This document shows positions 49,064-60,469 of a stretch of 64,000 nucleotides of DNA, one piece after another; within the stretch, counting starts at the first letter, position 1, and each line of letters starts with the position of its first letter. The DNA is taken from positions 1,240,001 to 1,304,000 of the forward strand of contig CAJFCJ010000012.1 in assembly GCA_904063045.1 (NCBI GenBank). Reading direction: 5' to 3'. The notes under the pieces are model-generated. The model saw nothing but the letters and a program-made list of their open reading frames with translations. It did not search any database and was not told the DNA's origin. The stretch is from Dimorphilus gyrociliatus. Its lineage: Eukaryota; Annelida; Polychaeta; Dinophilidae. The position numbers and the translations under genes are program-made.

Positions 49064-50299
49064 ATGCAAATATACCTTTTGATCACCGTTTTTTCATTAG
49101 CAGGTATAAGTCTATGCGTCTACTTTTTTAATTAAAACTCTTCTTTCCTGTCTTTTCACTGTCTTCGCATTTATTTTGTTTTGTTTTACAAATACAAATT
49201 AGAACGGGAAGTTATAATTATTAATAAAAAAAAAATATTACAGCCGCTTCTCAACAACGTATTATCAATGGTGACATATCAGCTAAGGGTAGGCATCCTT
49301 GGCAAGTATCTTTACAAAGGAGAAACGACGAAGGAGAATTTAGGCATTCTTGTGGAGCGTCTGTAATAACGAACCGATGGATTTTAACTGCAGCTCATTG
49401 TGTCATGCTTAACGAACATCCTGGAAACTATTCTGTGAAGATAGGAATGTTTAACAGAACCGCTAATGATTTTGAGCAGTGGCTTGCTGTAGAAAAAATA
49501 ATTGAGGTAAGTCTCGTCTTATTATTATTCTTTTCGAATGACACCGTCCTTTCTCTTTATCTTTTTTTTTTTGTTCCTCGCAATATTAGCGTTGTTTATT
49601 TTACAGCACGAAAACTTTACTTTAACCTTCCTTACTGGCTTACCAGACGATATTGCTCTAATTAAAACGACTGAAGATATTGATCTCGGAAACGAATTCA
49701 TATCTTCAATTCAACTAGCCGAACCAGGAAGTTCCTGGGTTAACAACAGTAATTGTTATATATCAGGCTGGGGAAGAGATGGTAAGTAATTCTAAAAATA
49801 CCATTCGAAAGTTAATATTAAGAAATGTAAAGTATCAGCTTCTTCCGTTTTATACACCTATTGTATTCATTTCTTTTCTCTTCGCCCACGGCAGACAGAG
49901 AGACGTATATACCAGCTCCAGTACTTCGAGAGAAAAACATTCCAGTATTATCTAATAAAGAGTGTTCCAGAAGATACGATGAATCTATAATTGGACAGGT
50001 AATTCCAATTTTACCAGCACACGTTTGCATGGGAGGTGACGACTTAGATCCGGATGTCCACGCTTGTCACGTAGGTAGCATATATATTTCCTGTATCATT
50101 TTTTAAGCTTGTCTTTTTTTTTTATTTTATTCAACAGGGTGACTCTGGAGGTCCTCTTTCCTGCGAAAGAAACGGTGAATGGTTTCTAGTTGGTGTTGCT
50201 AGCCGTACGGGTTCCCCTGATTGTTCCGATTTGCCTTCCGTTTACATCAGAGTTCCCCACCATTACAAATGGATTTTAGAAACAATGGCAGAGAATTAA
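49064..50299 (+). CDS. Secreted chymotrypsin-fold (S1A) serine protease, 5 exons
   Basis: Secreted endopeptidase. Exons: 49064-49103, 49244-49506, 49607-49781, 49895-50070, 50138-50299; 816 bases, 271 residues. The signal peptide is MQIYLLITVFSLA. The propeptide is very short, with activation expected at QQR|IINGD. The triad is complete: His in TAAHC, Asp in DDIALI, Ser in GDSGGP. Other family blocks are HPWQVSLQ, CYISGWGRD and PSVYIRV. The specificity pocket is odd: the residue six before the catalytic Ser, Asp in trypsin, is His here (HACHGDSGG), and the strand normally SWG reads SRTG. Trypsin-like cleavage after Lys or Arg is therefore not expected by that rule. An insertion (GGDDLDPDV) precedes this site. 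The gene starts 170 bases after the channel stop and has no visible functional link to it. Confidence 0.93.
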
Positions 50300-50326
50300 A
50301 TAAGGAAATAACTATGCATTATACAT

Positions 50327-50332
50327 AATAAA
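50327..50332 (+). terminator. AATAAA polyadenylation signal of the protease gene
   Basis: AATAAA starts 28 bases after the stop codon, implying a very short 3' UTR. Confidence 0.55.
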
Positions 50333-51328
50333 TATACTAGTTATATTAAATAGAATTATATAGTGTATAGATAAATAAATACAAATAAACAATGTCTCTA
50401 ATATAAAAAGAAAGCAATCTTTTCCAATATTAAGAGAGAATATATGCTCTAGAGGTAAAATATAGAAATATATATACACTATCTAAGGTATATGGCATAT
50501 ATATTGTATATAGTGTATAGATTATATCGTAGCATCTTGGCTTATATCTATTCCAGCTGTAAATGTATTTGTTTGTGTATTTGTATGACATTACTTACAG
50601 TTATATTTCTAGTTTAAAAGAAAATGTATTTATAAATCATATAATAAGCGTATGGTATAATTATATTCAAGTGTTTATAAATATATCGTATACTATACTT
50701 ATACATTTACAGTATATATATACATATATATATATATATATACAATATAACAATATATAATATTATAATTATATTACATACACAGTATATATAGATATAC
50801 ATGTTTACTTATATTTCACTTATTAGAAGTCGAGTTTGAATAGTGTAATAAACGACAACGGTTCTGTGTAATTAAGAATTGATTGTCGTTCTAACTGCTT
50901 ATGTACTTTTAACTAGTGAACGTAATTCTTCCGTGAATAAAGGTCAAAGGAAAATAACACCTGCATGTCAGTTTAGAAGAGGATGTTCCTGGATTATTTG
51001 ATGAGAAACGACAACTTAAGGTCAATTTGACTATTTTTGCTTCAGGCATTATTCTCGTCTTTGTTTTTACTTGGATAAACTGCTTCCATAATACGGGAAA
51101 CGATAGAGGCTTGTTCTAACGTCGCTCACGGACGTTAATTTGCATTTTCATATAGACAATCGAATCGAGTGTCGACTAGCTCATAGTAGTAGAGATTTTT
51201 TTTTTTAATTTTATAGTAGTCGCTAATTTATTAATTAGTATTCAGTGGTTTCTTTAAAAGCATATCGTAGAAGGAAATTTGCCCGACAGCGAAAGACTAT
51301 TTGGTGGCGTTAAATTGCCTCCTGAACT

Positions 51329-51421
51329 ATAGGTGGCGCTGATTTGGAAACGGGCTCCATATAAAAACCCAGAGTGCGCAAAATAAATGGTCACATGTGC
51401 TTACGAATCTGTTCTGTAAGT
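51329..51421 (+). promoter_or_regulatory. Promoter-like module: CTCF-like motif, TATA box and splice donor
   Basis: ATAGGTGGCGCTG at 51329-51341 is followed by a TATAAAAA box at about 51358-51366 and a consensus donor TCTGTAAGT ending at 51421. The order fits a promoter with a short 5' UTR exon, perhaps for the gene starting at 52675. This is inference from spacing only. Confidence 0.35.
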
Positions 51422-52039
51422 CTCATCATGGATAGTACGCTTGTTTGACTAAGTATAACAACTGCCCTCAAATTTTTCGTTACGTATATGAAGGATATAA
51501 ATCAATAGCTATATTATTTAATTTATGTTATAATCTCCTAAATCGAAAGTTAAAAGGTGTACAACAGTGTCTGTGATACCAATAAACATATTGTTCGTGT
51601 ACTTGTTTCAACTATCTATTCACGTTTATATTTCATAAACCTGTGCATATACATATATATACATATATATATATATATATATTTATATATAATTATACTT
51701 TCTACATATGTTAGACATTTAAACATGTCTAAATTTCGAATGAAAGAAGAAATATAATAAATACTGATATATGTATATATATATGTATATACATTTATAT
51801 TTATTATTCTAAATTGAAAGTCTAATACGTGCATATAAAGATATAAATCTCTTTAATTACTTAGAAGTATACATATATATATATATATATAATATATATA
51901 TATAAACACGTACAGTTAATCGCTAAAAAAAGATTTATAACTTTATACGTAGTCTATGTCTTCATTTATATATGTGTGAAAATCTTGCAGCACGTTTTAA
52001 TTGTTTCTCAAAACCATAGAAATGTAAATTTATATGAAT

Positions 52040-52110
52040 TGATCTATATACATTTATATAAATATATATATATATATATTTATATATACTATATACTATA
52101 TACTATATAC

Positions 52111-52146
<36 letters not shown>

Positions 52147-52419
52147 ATATATATATATGGTATATATTCTAATACATACATATATGTATATGCATGTATG
52201 TATTTATACAAATACATATATGACAAAATCTTTATATATATACACTTAGGTAGATAGATAGAAAGACATAGACATACCTATGCTATATATATATATAAAT
52301 ATAATACACATAATATAGGTGTAAAAGTTTATATCTTGCTATCCTGATTCATCTCTTCAAGTATATATATTGACATATATACATATACATAGATATACAT
52401 AGATATATAAATATATATG

Positions 52420-52466
<47 letters not shown>

Positions 52467-52530
52467 TTTTATATATGTATATATATATATGTATGTATAT
52501 ATATATATAAATATATATATTTATATACAT
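52040..52530. repeat. Dense TA/TATACA satellite-like repeats
   Basis: Several uninterrupted TA runs of 10-20 units, joined by short TATAC, TATTTA and CATATA units. Assembly across this stretch may be unreliable. Confidence 0.85.
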
Positions 52531-52567
52531 TCATATACCTATACACGTATAAAGTCATTGACAATCT

Positions 52568-52638
52568 TTGGTGGCGCTCCATTCGGATACTCTAACTCAG
52601 CGACTTTTTTCGTGATGATTAGCACCAGAGTATAAAAT
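52568..52638 (+). promoter_or_regulatory. CTCF-like motif and TATA box before the 52675 gene
   Basis: TTGGTGGCGCTCC begins at 52568 and TATAAAATAA at 52631, 44 bases before the ATG at 52675. If this TATA box is used, the 5' UTR would be under 20 bases. Confidence 0.4.
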
Positions 52639-52674
52639 AATAATAACATAATAAGAACGGATAATAAATATAAG

Positions 52675-53641
52675 ATGTTCGTAAGGCGAGGAACAGTCGT
52701 ACGAAAAAACAGAGGTAGAGGTAGAGGAGCAGCTCATCCCAGCTTGAGAAGAACTCAAATTAATAGAACAAGTTCTAAATCGACGTTATCTACAAGGAAT
52801 AGTAATCTGCAGGCTGAAGATAGTGATGAAGACGAGGAGAATGACCTACAAAGGCGTGCAACTCATGTATTTTCTACTCAAAACGTAAGCAGAGTGGAAT
52901 TTAATTTAGAGGAGTCTCCGTCCAGTTCCCAACCTCTGCAAACTCAAAATAATCCTAGACGCGCTCAGCGAAGGCAGTCTTCCTTCTCCAGCGCTGCAAG
53001 TCAAATTTTGCAGTCTATTGGCTCTGTGAAAGCCTCTCCACATTCTGGTCATCACTCAACAATACGATATACTTCGAATGGAACGTCTCAGGCTGCGCTT
53101 TATTATAGTCTGAAAAAGTTACAGGTAAGCCTACACCAATTAGCCTTTTCAGACCTCCTTAAGAAAGCAACTTTCTTCCTAATTTCCAAAAGAAATCCTA
53201 TTTTCGACCCATAGATAATATGTTGTATGTAATTTTATTTGAAGTCAGGCCAACTATACACTGTAAGACGTATACGTATTTAGAATACGCTGTATAACGT
53301 AAAAACAATCGATAGACGGCGTAAAAATATATGAAATTGCGCGTCAACGCGAGACGTTTCTCGCACCTAGTCGAGCGTATTCTTTGCAGGATTTTAGTGA
53401 AGGAAGCCATCAAAACGGTGAACGTTTGGACGTTAAGAAGCCAGAGATAGGCGTCGCCGTCGCTTCGTACGTCTTGACCCAGAGTCTATTTAGACCGGAA
53501 GTTAAGCATACGCAAAATTTTTTTTCTTCTCCTACCTTTATTCGCGCTAATGGGCGAGCGCGTGCTTCGTCACTAATTACTTATCAAACGATCGACTTTC
53601 ATCTTCGAGGCGGAAAAATCATGTTACTCTGTAAACTTTAA
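52675..53641 (+). CDS. Unrecognised basic, serine-rich protein, 2 exons
   Basis: Exons 52675-53124 and 53390-53641 join in phase 0 through a consensus donor (ACAG|GTAAGC) and acceptor (TTTGCAG|GA), giving 233 residues. The N terminus is basic and glycine/arginine-rich (VRKNRGRGRGAAHPSLRR). An acidic patch follows (EDSDEDEEND), then a long Ser/Gln/Arg-rich region with RRQSSFSS, a possible basophilic kinase site. The second exon has no domain I recognise and is less coding-like, so other splicing is possible. The RG repeats suggest nucleic-acid or methyltransferase contacts, but that is only composition. Function unknown. Confidence 0.55.
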
Positions 53642-56014
53642 CACCTTAGCCTTGGTTGAAAAGAAATATTAATATTTACTTTTATGGTCTTTAAGGGGAA
53701 CTAAGAACGGTGAAGATGCTTTTCCTTTACATCGTACTGTAGCACAATACCGTTTTCCTATTACTTAATTATATTAAAGTTTCTTATATACGCAATATCA
53801 TCTACTTATTCCATTTATTTATTTAATATAAGGCAACACGTAGTGACTGGCGTCGAAATTGATTGTTCAAAGCGTCACCAACACAATTGACAGGTGCTTC
53901 CTAATCATCTAGTCAATGTATCACTATAATGATGTCGGTAACGACCACTGCAGTAATCACTCGACCGTTAGTCTTCCTCGCGTCGTTGGCTTTTATACAT
54001 TCGACAGCGAAGATCAAAAAAAAAACGACCAGCGGACATAAAGCCAGAGGATTAGATCGGCTAAAGTTTTTTTAGACTTTTATATGAAGGCGTTTTAACG
54101 CCTTACTTAACATACTCTAGGAAACTATACGCGATCTATAGAACGTCAAAACTAGCTTGCATAAACGCAAACAATGTTCTTGTTTGTCGGTTTATGCGTA
54201 TAACGCTAACTGAAGCCGCTTTGTTACTAAAAAAAACTAATTCCTCTTTCAAAGTCTAAATACTACGTTGACTGTTATACATTTATATGTATGCATATGA
54301 TATATACATTTATTACAAACACACTGAAAGTGTGCAAAGTATAGAATTTATATAAAAGATTCTATCCATGTCGCAACTTGTATAAATTATAGTCTTACCG
54401 GAACTAGGTAACCCTAACCATGACCTTATATAAATGGCTGTAAAGGCATAAAGAAAGTAAAGTATTTAGTATTTTCTCATTTCCAACATGGATCTTTTAC
54501 TAACTAAATATGTAATATATAATGCAGTACTAAATATACTTAATACAAAAGAATGTACAGCAGGGGCTGTAACGACGAGTAATTATAGATGGCCTTTCTA
54601 GAAACAAAGTTTCCTCCTTTCTCTTTACATAAAACAGGGGCTTTTACCTGCGCTCCAAATTCTTCCATCACTTTTCTTTCATCAAAATAATTCTAATTAT
54701 GTAGGTGGAGGATAATTAATACCGGATCGCGAAACCTTATAGTAGCGCGTGCGCTTTCTTTCTATCTTGCTAGATATGATCCTTCAGAGGTACAAATAAT
54801 TAATTTTTCAACAGTCTTTTAAAAGAACTTCCGACCGATGTATATAGTCTTACCTTTTTCTTATTCTATATATATATTAATATATATATATAAATATATA
54901 CAGCATATATATGTATTAAGTCTTTTATTCCATCAAGGATGAGAAAGTTATAGAAATGGATTTAGATTAAGATTTCTCTTTTCATCTAAAATTGCTTAAA
55001 TTGTTAAAGGAACCATTCTTTCTCATATATATAAACCTGGCCCGTCATAGTCGAAATGGTCCCTTTGATATTGCACCCAAACAGCTTAATAAAATTAAGT
55101 GTTAATAAACCTATTGAGACGTTTCACGGAGCATCTGCTCAGCTTTTCCATGATGACTCCGTGTATGATTTGGATAAGAGTCGTTAATCTGTTTTTTCTT
55201 CTTGCTTTTCATCTTTTATCCTCATATTTCATAGTCCTATGAAAGGCGCCTCTTATCTCGTATCGTTGCGCCATCTATCGTCTATAATAATTGCCACTGT
55301 ACTGTCCCCACAACATTTAAGGCTTTGTACCAATCATCGATATTTATGCGAAATGATGATTCAACAAAAAAAACATCTCTAAAAAACTGACAAATGTCGA
55401 TTATAGTTAATTATAGATAAATCTTACAAATTATTCTGAAGTCAATGGATATCAGAAGTATGCGAGAGAGAATAGGCGGTTTTATATATCTAGAATTGTC
55501 ATCGTGTAGTAATGGTCGATCTGCCTTCGTGTTTGGGTCAAATGGGGAAAGTGATAGCAAAAAAGTTTAGTAAATGCGGGGACGACGTGGTCTGACTCGA
55601 GCAGTTTTACCTGTCGATTTTCATAAGCGTCTAACAGAGAGAAAATTAAGTGAGTTTAACGAAGCGGACTGTTCTTAATCTAACTGAGCAAAATGGATTT
55701 GCACTGTAAAATTGAGTGAAAATTCCAACCGGGTCGAATAACCTCTATTAAGGAATAAAAATAAAAGAGTGATGAAAAAAGAATCATAGTATGAAATATC
55801 CCACACATTTTTTGTTCATTGATCGGATTCTACGGCGTTTGTAAAATAGTAGCTAACTAGATTACAAGTCAATCGTTAAAAGGGGGAACGAAAAAAAAAC
55901 TTCAAAAGAACAGACCGTTATAACAGTAACGCCCGCACACCAGTGACGCCAATTGGATCAATGCCGCCGCCAGGTCATTTCTAGTCGAACGCTTGGAAGG
56001 AGAGCATTGAAGTT
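53642..56014. other. 2.4 kb stretch with no recognised gene
   Basis: AT-rich spacer. A CTCF-like motif lies at 55265-55277 and TA repeats at about 54865-54915. Nothing coding was recognised on either strand. Confidence 0.6.
55265..55277 (-). promoter_or_regulatory. CTCF-like motif
   Basis: The minus strand reads AGATGGCGC preceded by CGAT, the exact core, in the spacer between two plus-strand genes. Confidence 0.4.
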
Positions 56015-56290
56015 ATGCACAATCCTGCTTATGAATTTGATGGAGAGGAAAACATGGAAAAAAAGGAAAAGAAAGTATCAAAACCAACGGAGGCTACTCC
56101 AATAGTTAAAAGACAACCACCTCCGCGTGAGCAGAGTCGAGATGCAGGCATGATGTTATATAACCTCTCAGGATGGGTTAAAGAAAACAAGGAACGAGTC
56201 TTAAAGGAGCAACGCCGTAAGCAAATGTTAAGATCTAAGAGTGTTAAGGTTCGTATACCAAGACAAAAAAAAAAGAGAATTCGAGGATGA
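56015..56290 (+). CDS. Small very basic protein with NPAY motif, unrecognised
   Basis: An open frame of 91 residues starting MHNPAYEFDGEE. It is rich in Lys, Glu and Arg, has no hydrophobic segment and ends in a basic stretch (RIPRQKKKRIRG). Codon choice looks coding-like (GAA, GAT, AAA preferred). NPAY resembles NPxY sorting or PTB-binding motifs found near membrane proteins' termini. A consensus donor GTAAGC at 56217-56222 means the true protein may leave this frame and use a later exon. A longer antisense frame covers the same bases but is hydrophobic and probably a shadow. Function unknown. Confidence 0.4.
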   Translation: MHNPAYEFDGEENMEKKEKKVSKPTEATPIVKRQPPPREQSRDAGMMLYNLSGWVKENKERVLKEQRRKQMLRSKSVKVRIPRQKKKRIRG

Positions 56291-56342
56291 AAAGCAATCA
56301 ACAAATTACTTAAAGGTGGATTAAAGCACCTGAACATGAAAA

Positions 56343-56495
56343 ATGTTACGCCAGGGACTATGGAGCTTATTGCTAATTGCTGTTTTGTCAGTAAATGCAA
56401 TAAAGCCAGTCTATTATTATAAAACCTTTCAGCAGGTCGATCGTATATACGGCCGGATTGATACTGATGAAATTCAGCGGAAGTTAATAAAATAA
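56343..56495 (+). CDS. Candidate 50-residue secreted peptide
   Basis: ATG at 56343 is preceded in frame by TGA two codons upstream, so the start is fixed if the frame is used. Residues 1-19 (MLRQGLWSLLLIAVLSVNA) look like a classical signal peptide with a cleavage site after Ala. The remaining 31 residues are IKPVYYYKTFQQ, then VDRIYGRIDTDEIQRKLIK, with no cysteines. AATAAA follows at 56497-56502. No amidation or dibasic site stands out, so a neuropeptide is only one option. The frame is short, and it could also be an exon of the gene upstream or chance. Confidence 0.35.
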   Translation: MLRQGLWSLLLIAVLSVNAIKPVYYYKTFQQVDRIYGRIDTDEIQRKLIK

Positions 56496-57723
56496 TAATA
56501 AAAAAAATAACTGAAATAACCGACATAACATGATTTAGACTGACAGAAATAGTAGCGAGAGATAGGAGCTAAAACAAGACGCAACTAAATAGTCAGTTAA
56601 ATAAGGAAGACACAGAAAAGGCATATAGCAGGGAAACGATAGAAGAGAGACACACAGAAACAGAGAGAGAGAGAGAAAACGACAGAAGGGGAGATGGAGA
56701 GAGAGAGAGAGAAAGAGGGAAAAAAAGATAATTTAAATCCAGATACGTTTCCTCGGCTTGGCCTTAGTTTTCCTTTCTCTATTTTTTTGATCTTACCAGC
56801 TGCCAGTTCAAATTTTTTTTCGCTATATATTTTTATTCTTACATTAGACCCGTTTTCGTGAGCCTTTTATTATTAATGAATAATGATGAAGGAAATTATT
56901 TGTAGGATCAATTACAAGTTGTATTAGACATTCTTTTCCCCTCTTTAGTCCGTAAAGAAAAAATGATTACATAATCAGCAAAAGAAATATCTGTGAAAAA
57001 AAAATACATCAGTGCAAATCCCGTACTCTTTTCTCCACTTATAGATCGATAAGGACATCTTGATTGGCCGACCAATTATCCGACTTAATTGGATACAATT
57101 TTTACCTTTTACAGAAAAAATCAAGGGAAAGCAGAGAAGTCATCCGTTCGATATTCGTTCATTACACATTTTCTCGCTCCCCTATGACTTTCTGTCACGT
57201 ATTAAAATATATAGACTTGAAACTCATATATCGTATAATGTATGTTATAAGTAGGTAAAGAGGGATAGGATTAGATGTTGTATGACGCTTCCCAAACATG
57301 TAATATATTTATCTATATATTCTTATTTCATACGTGTAAGAAACATATATACTAATATATATATATGTGTGTGTGCGTGTATATATATGTATATATGTTA
57401 TAAACGATAGATGCACAGTTCAACTTATATCTAAGACTACAACACTTAAGACGTACATGTAGATACACGCCTTCATTTTATAGTTATCTATACTGCATTG
57501 CACTGTACTTTATACAAAAAGGGTTTGGCGTGTTTAAATAAATTTATCGACCATTGAGCGTTAAGATAGCATATTTTCGATCAATTTTACTTTATAGACA
57601 AACTGTTGGAGGTCATATTTCTCCTCCCCAAAAAAATAATATATAGAAAAGAATAAAGTGAATAAGAAAAATACTGGCACCCAAACGCGTTTATTACTTT
57701 TTCATAGGCAAATTATTAGCGTT
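56496..57723. other. 1.2 kb spacer with GA repeats
   Basis: Contains GA-rich microsatellite tracts at about 56640-56725 and TA/TG repeats near 57350-57400. An acceptor-like TTTTTCATAG at 57699-57708 lies just before the next start codon. No gene recognised. Confidence 0.6.
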
Positions 57724-59387
57724 ATGGGACTGAAATATATTAGGATTGGGAATGATGATAAATCGTTTTATAAAAAGAAAAATAAACCTTATAACTCGCT
57801 TCAACAGACACACGACGACGAAAAATCGCTTTGTACTAGTGAATGGTCCGGCGATATAAGTTTAGATCAGCCTTCTTACGGTTCAATTGTACTGCAAATA
57901 CGAGAAGCGAATGCCGAATCTTCGTCCGTTTGCGACTTTGTTTGTAAAGCCTTGGAAATATTGGAAAATACCGGTATCATTCTTTTCTTATTTCTCGTTT
58001 AAACAGTTTCAAACACAAAAGATAGTTTAGGAGAAAAGGCGTTATTAGGCGTTAGATATTACGCTTTCGGCGGAAGTCGACAGATTAAAAACCCTTTTCC
58101 ACTTAGAATCATTGAAATGAAAGACGAAAATTCTATGGCTATTCTTTTACATACTTTTTTCCTCCCTCTCCCTCTCCTCTTCTTTCTGTTCTTCTTACTC
58201 TCCCTCACCTTTCTCTCTCCATCCTTCCGTCCTTTCCTGTTCCTGTTCCTGTTCCTCCTCGCCCTATCTATCCTTCTCCATTCGCTTTTTAAGTGGAGAG
58301 TTTATGCTTCTCTTGCCACCTATTATAGCCTTATCCCCTCTTTCAACATTATTCACAGCTTCTTGACCGAAATAACAGCCTATAAACGACTGACTGAACT
58401 CCTTTTCCCGTTAAATTATGCTTTTTCTCCCTACCCGACATTATTATAAAGCGCTTTACAATATAACTTGGCGCGCATTAGCCAGGAAGGGAAATTGATG
58501 TTTGTACAAACTCATAGTCCCAAGAAGATGTAAAGAAAGGGAAAGAAACGGTTTTTTTGGCGCTCCATCTGCCGTGTTTACTTGCAAAGTCGAAAATTGG
58601 GGATGGAAATCGGAAAATCTGTACGATTTATTAAACGCCATCAAACATTTTCCCTAACTGAATCATGGCCCTTTGCTTGCCAATTCAGTTTATTGGTCAG
58701 TTCTGCTCTAGACGGTGGTCAATGATGCTGAGAAGAAGCGAATTCGAAATAGATAACTCAGGGAACGACCCTAATAATCGTAGACTACCTATAGGTCTTT
58801 AAATATTCATTATCGTAACTTTTTAGGAGGATTATTTTAGTTATTCCACAATAAGAAACATTTCTTATATTGTTTCTTTCTATGCAGTGTTCGTTACTGT
58901 GCTTCTTGGATTACTCATGGCCGTACCAGTAGCCATGATAACGGTCGGAGTAAAATTCCTGCATGAATGCCCTATCGAACCCAAGGTGCCTATTTACTTA
59001 CTCGTAGCCGGTTGTTTTGGACTACTGAAACTTCTTTCCCTACTCTGGAGGCAAGTTCGGTCAAGACGGTACGAGCAACTGGACGAAATGGCCACTCCAG
59101 GTAACGGTGATGGTATGATTATGTCAAAATCATCGAAATTCTCCGAGGCCGTACTCAGTATTTTTTTACTTATTTGGTTTGGTTTTGGTAATTATTGGAT
59201 TTTCCGAGTATGGAAGCCAAACTTTATACAAGCTTTACATCGTCCAAGCGATTGGTGTCATCCGACAGTGTACATGTTCGCTTTCGGTACGATATGCGGT
59301 GTCTACGCATTGACAGCAATTGTTTTGCTTATTGCTTGTATGCTAGCTTTATGCTATAGGCTTTGTAATACCTGTTCATCTGAATAG
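57724..59387 (+). CDS. TMEM272-like four-span membrane protein, 2 exons
   Basis: Exons 57724-57973 and 58888-59387, phase 1, 249 residues. The start is the ATG after a likely acceptor at 57708; an earlier in-frame codon at 57658 is GTG, not ATG. The N terminus is hydrophilic and ends in PSYGSIVLQIREANAESSS, the block that precedes TM1 in TMEM272-like proteins. Four hydrophobic segments follow: about 85-107, 119-135, 161-180 and 210-234. The family signature CPIEPKVPIYLLVAGC lies between TM1 and TM2, and a tryptophan-rich loop (WFGFGNYWIF) is in TM3. The role of this family is poorly known. An intron of 0.9 kb holds a pyrimidine-rich tract (58150-58270). Confidence 0.85.
57974..58887 (+). other. 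Intron of the TMEM272-like gene
   Basis: Donor CCG|GTATCA, acceptor CTATGCAG|TG. A long TC-rich tract around 58150-58270 and a GGCGCTCCATCTGCC sequence at 58559-58573, a degenerate relative of the CTCF-like motif, are the only notable items. Confidence 0.7.
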
Positions 59388-59787
59388 CGACAGATGAAGG
59401 AAAAAAAGCAAACAAGTAAAAAATAACTGAATATATTAATACTTTTGTTCTCAAAAAGTTGAGTTTATACTGGTTGTCCTCGTTTATTATTCAAAAAATG
59501 GTGTTCTATTGATATATATGTCTATATACAGTATGTGCAATATATGTATACAATATATACAATGTATATTTATATTGTATACTGCATATGTAGTATTCGT
59601 ACTTGTATATGTATACTTACCTATATATGTATGTACTTTTAAAAGGTATATACATTGGATATGACCTAGTTACTCATATAAAAGAAAGCGAATATTTACA
59701 AAATACATATGTATTATGTTATATCAAGACCTTACTCAATTGAGTAACACTCCTCTTGGACAGTCTATAAAAAAGTACTGATTAAAA
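59388..59787. other. 400-base spacer
   Basis: Holds the 3' UTR of the TMEM272-like gene and TA/GTATAT repeats (about 59510-59640). The promoter of the next gene should be at its right end. Confidence 0.6.
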
Positions 59788-60388
59788 ATGAATGGGAATA
59801 GCCCACAGCAATACATCATTGGCTTGATTTTGGCGGTAATCTTCCTTATTATCCTTATCGCTATCGTCTACATAATTTATAGACTTATTCGAATATGTGT
59901 ACTAATGGTAAGAGTCATTTTTATTATATTCGTATATTTATCTCAATTGAACAAGAATTAGGAAAACATTTCCGTCTTTGTTATTTTAATTGTTTTATGC
60001 AAATTTGCGTCTATTTCGATAAATCTTTACTTGTTTTTGCTGAATAATTAGTTTTTCTTTTAAATATTAATAGAGAAAGGAAAAAAATCTGAGGGTATCA
60101 AGTCGTCAGGATCGTGCTAATTCGGAAGATTGTCAAATGAACTTATCGCCGCCACCGGCCTATCGTAATTCCTGGTTGGATGAATTTAGTAGAAGATTTT
60201 GGAAAAAACCTTCCGCACCTCCGACAGATGACAGTTTAAACATTCGCTACGACCAAGCAAATTGTAGTCGGATCTCAATGAACGTAACAACCAATACTTT
60301 ATTCAGATCGGAAGCAGGAAATTTACACGGCGAAGGACTTTGCAGTACGCCAATAAAGGATAAGAATATCGTCGAAGTTGACGTATAA
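59788..60388 (+). CDS. Small single-pass membrane protein with a PPAY WW-binding motif, 2 exons
   Basis: Exons 59788-59907 and 60074-60388 join in phase 0 (ATG|GTAAGA donor, TTAATAG acceptor) to give 144 residues. The N terminus is short (MNGNSPQQ), followed by one strong helix at about 9-31 (IIGLILAVIFLIILIAIVYIIY), then a basic stop-transfer segment and a soluble tail. This fits a type III topology with a cytoplasmic tail. The tail carries LSPPPAYRNSW, a PPxY motif able to bind WW domains such as those of NEDD4 ligases or Kibra. No homologue recognised; small PPxY membrane proteins often act as ubiquitin-ligase adaptors. Confidence 0.75.
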
Positions 60389-60469
60389 TTAATTCTATGG
60401 ACAAGTTAATCAATCTAAATATTATATTACAAGTTTATACTATCATTGATGATTACAAAAGGGCTATTA

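Larger units (their letters stand above)
50300..52674. other. 2.4 kb AT-microsatellite-rich spacer
   Basis: Mostly TA, TATACA and TATATG repeats (dense at 50450-50800, 51640-51910 and 52040-52520), which create long tyrosine/isoleucine frames with no coding meaning. An island at about 51280-51425 is different: it has two GGTGGCG motifs, a TATAAAAA box and a GTAAGT donor. No gene body recognised. Confidence 0.65.

Noticed and set aside
49996-50020. Possible tiny intron GTAATT...TTACCAG in the protease
   Set aside because: At about 24 bases it is too short to splice, and the frame reads through with a plausible sequence.
51557-52635. Long tyrosine/isoleucine reading frames on both strands
   Set aside because: They are translations of TA and TATACA microsatellites.
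56029-56526. Minus-strand frame of 165 residues with a hydrophobic start
   Set aside because: It is antisense to hydrophilic plus-strand frames, and its Phe/Leu-rich composition is what such an antisense frame gives. No domain or splice support was seen.
57658-57723. Upstream extension of the TMEM272-like frame
   Set aside because: The frame begins with GTG and includes a likely splice acceptor (TTTTTCATAG), so the ATG at 57724 was preferred.
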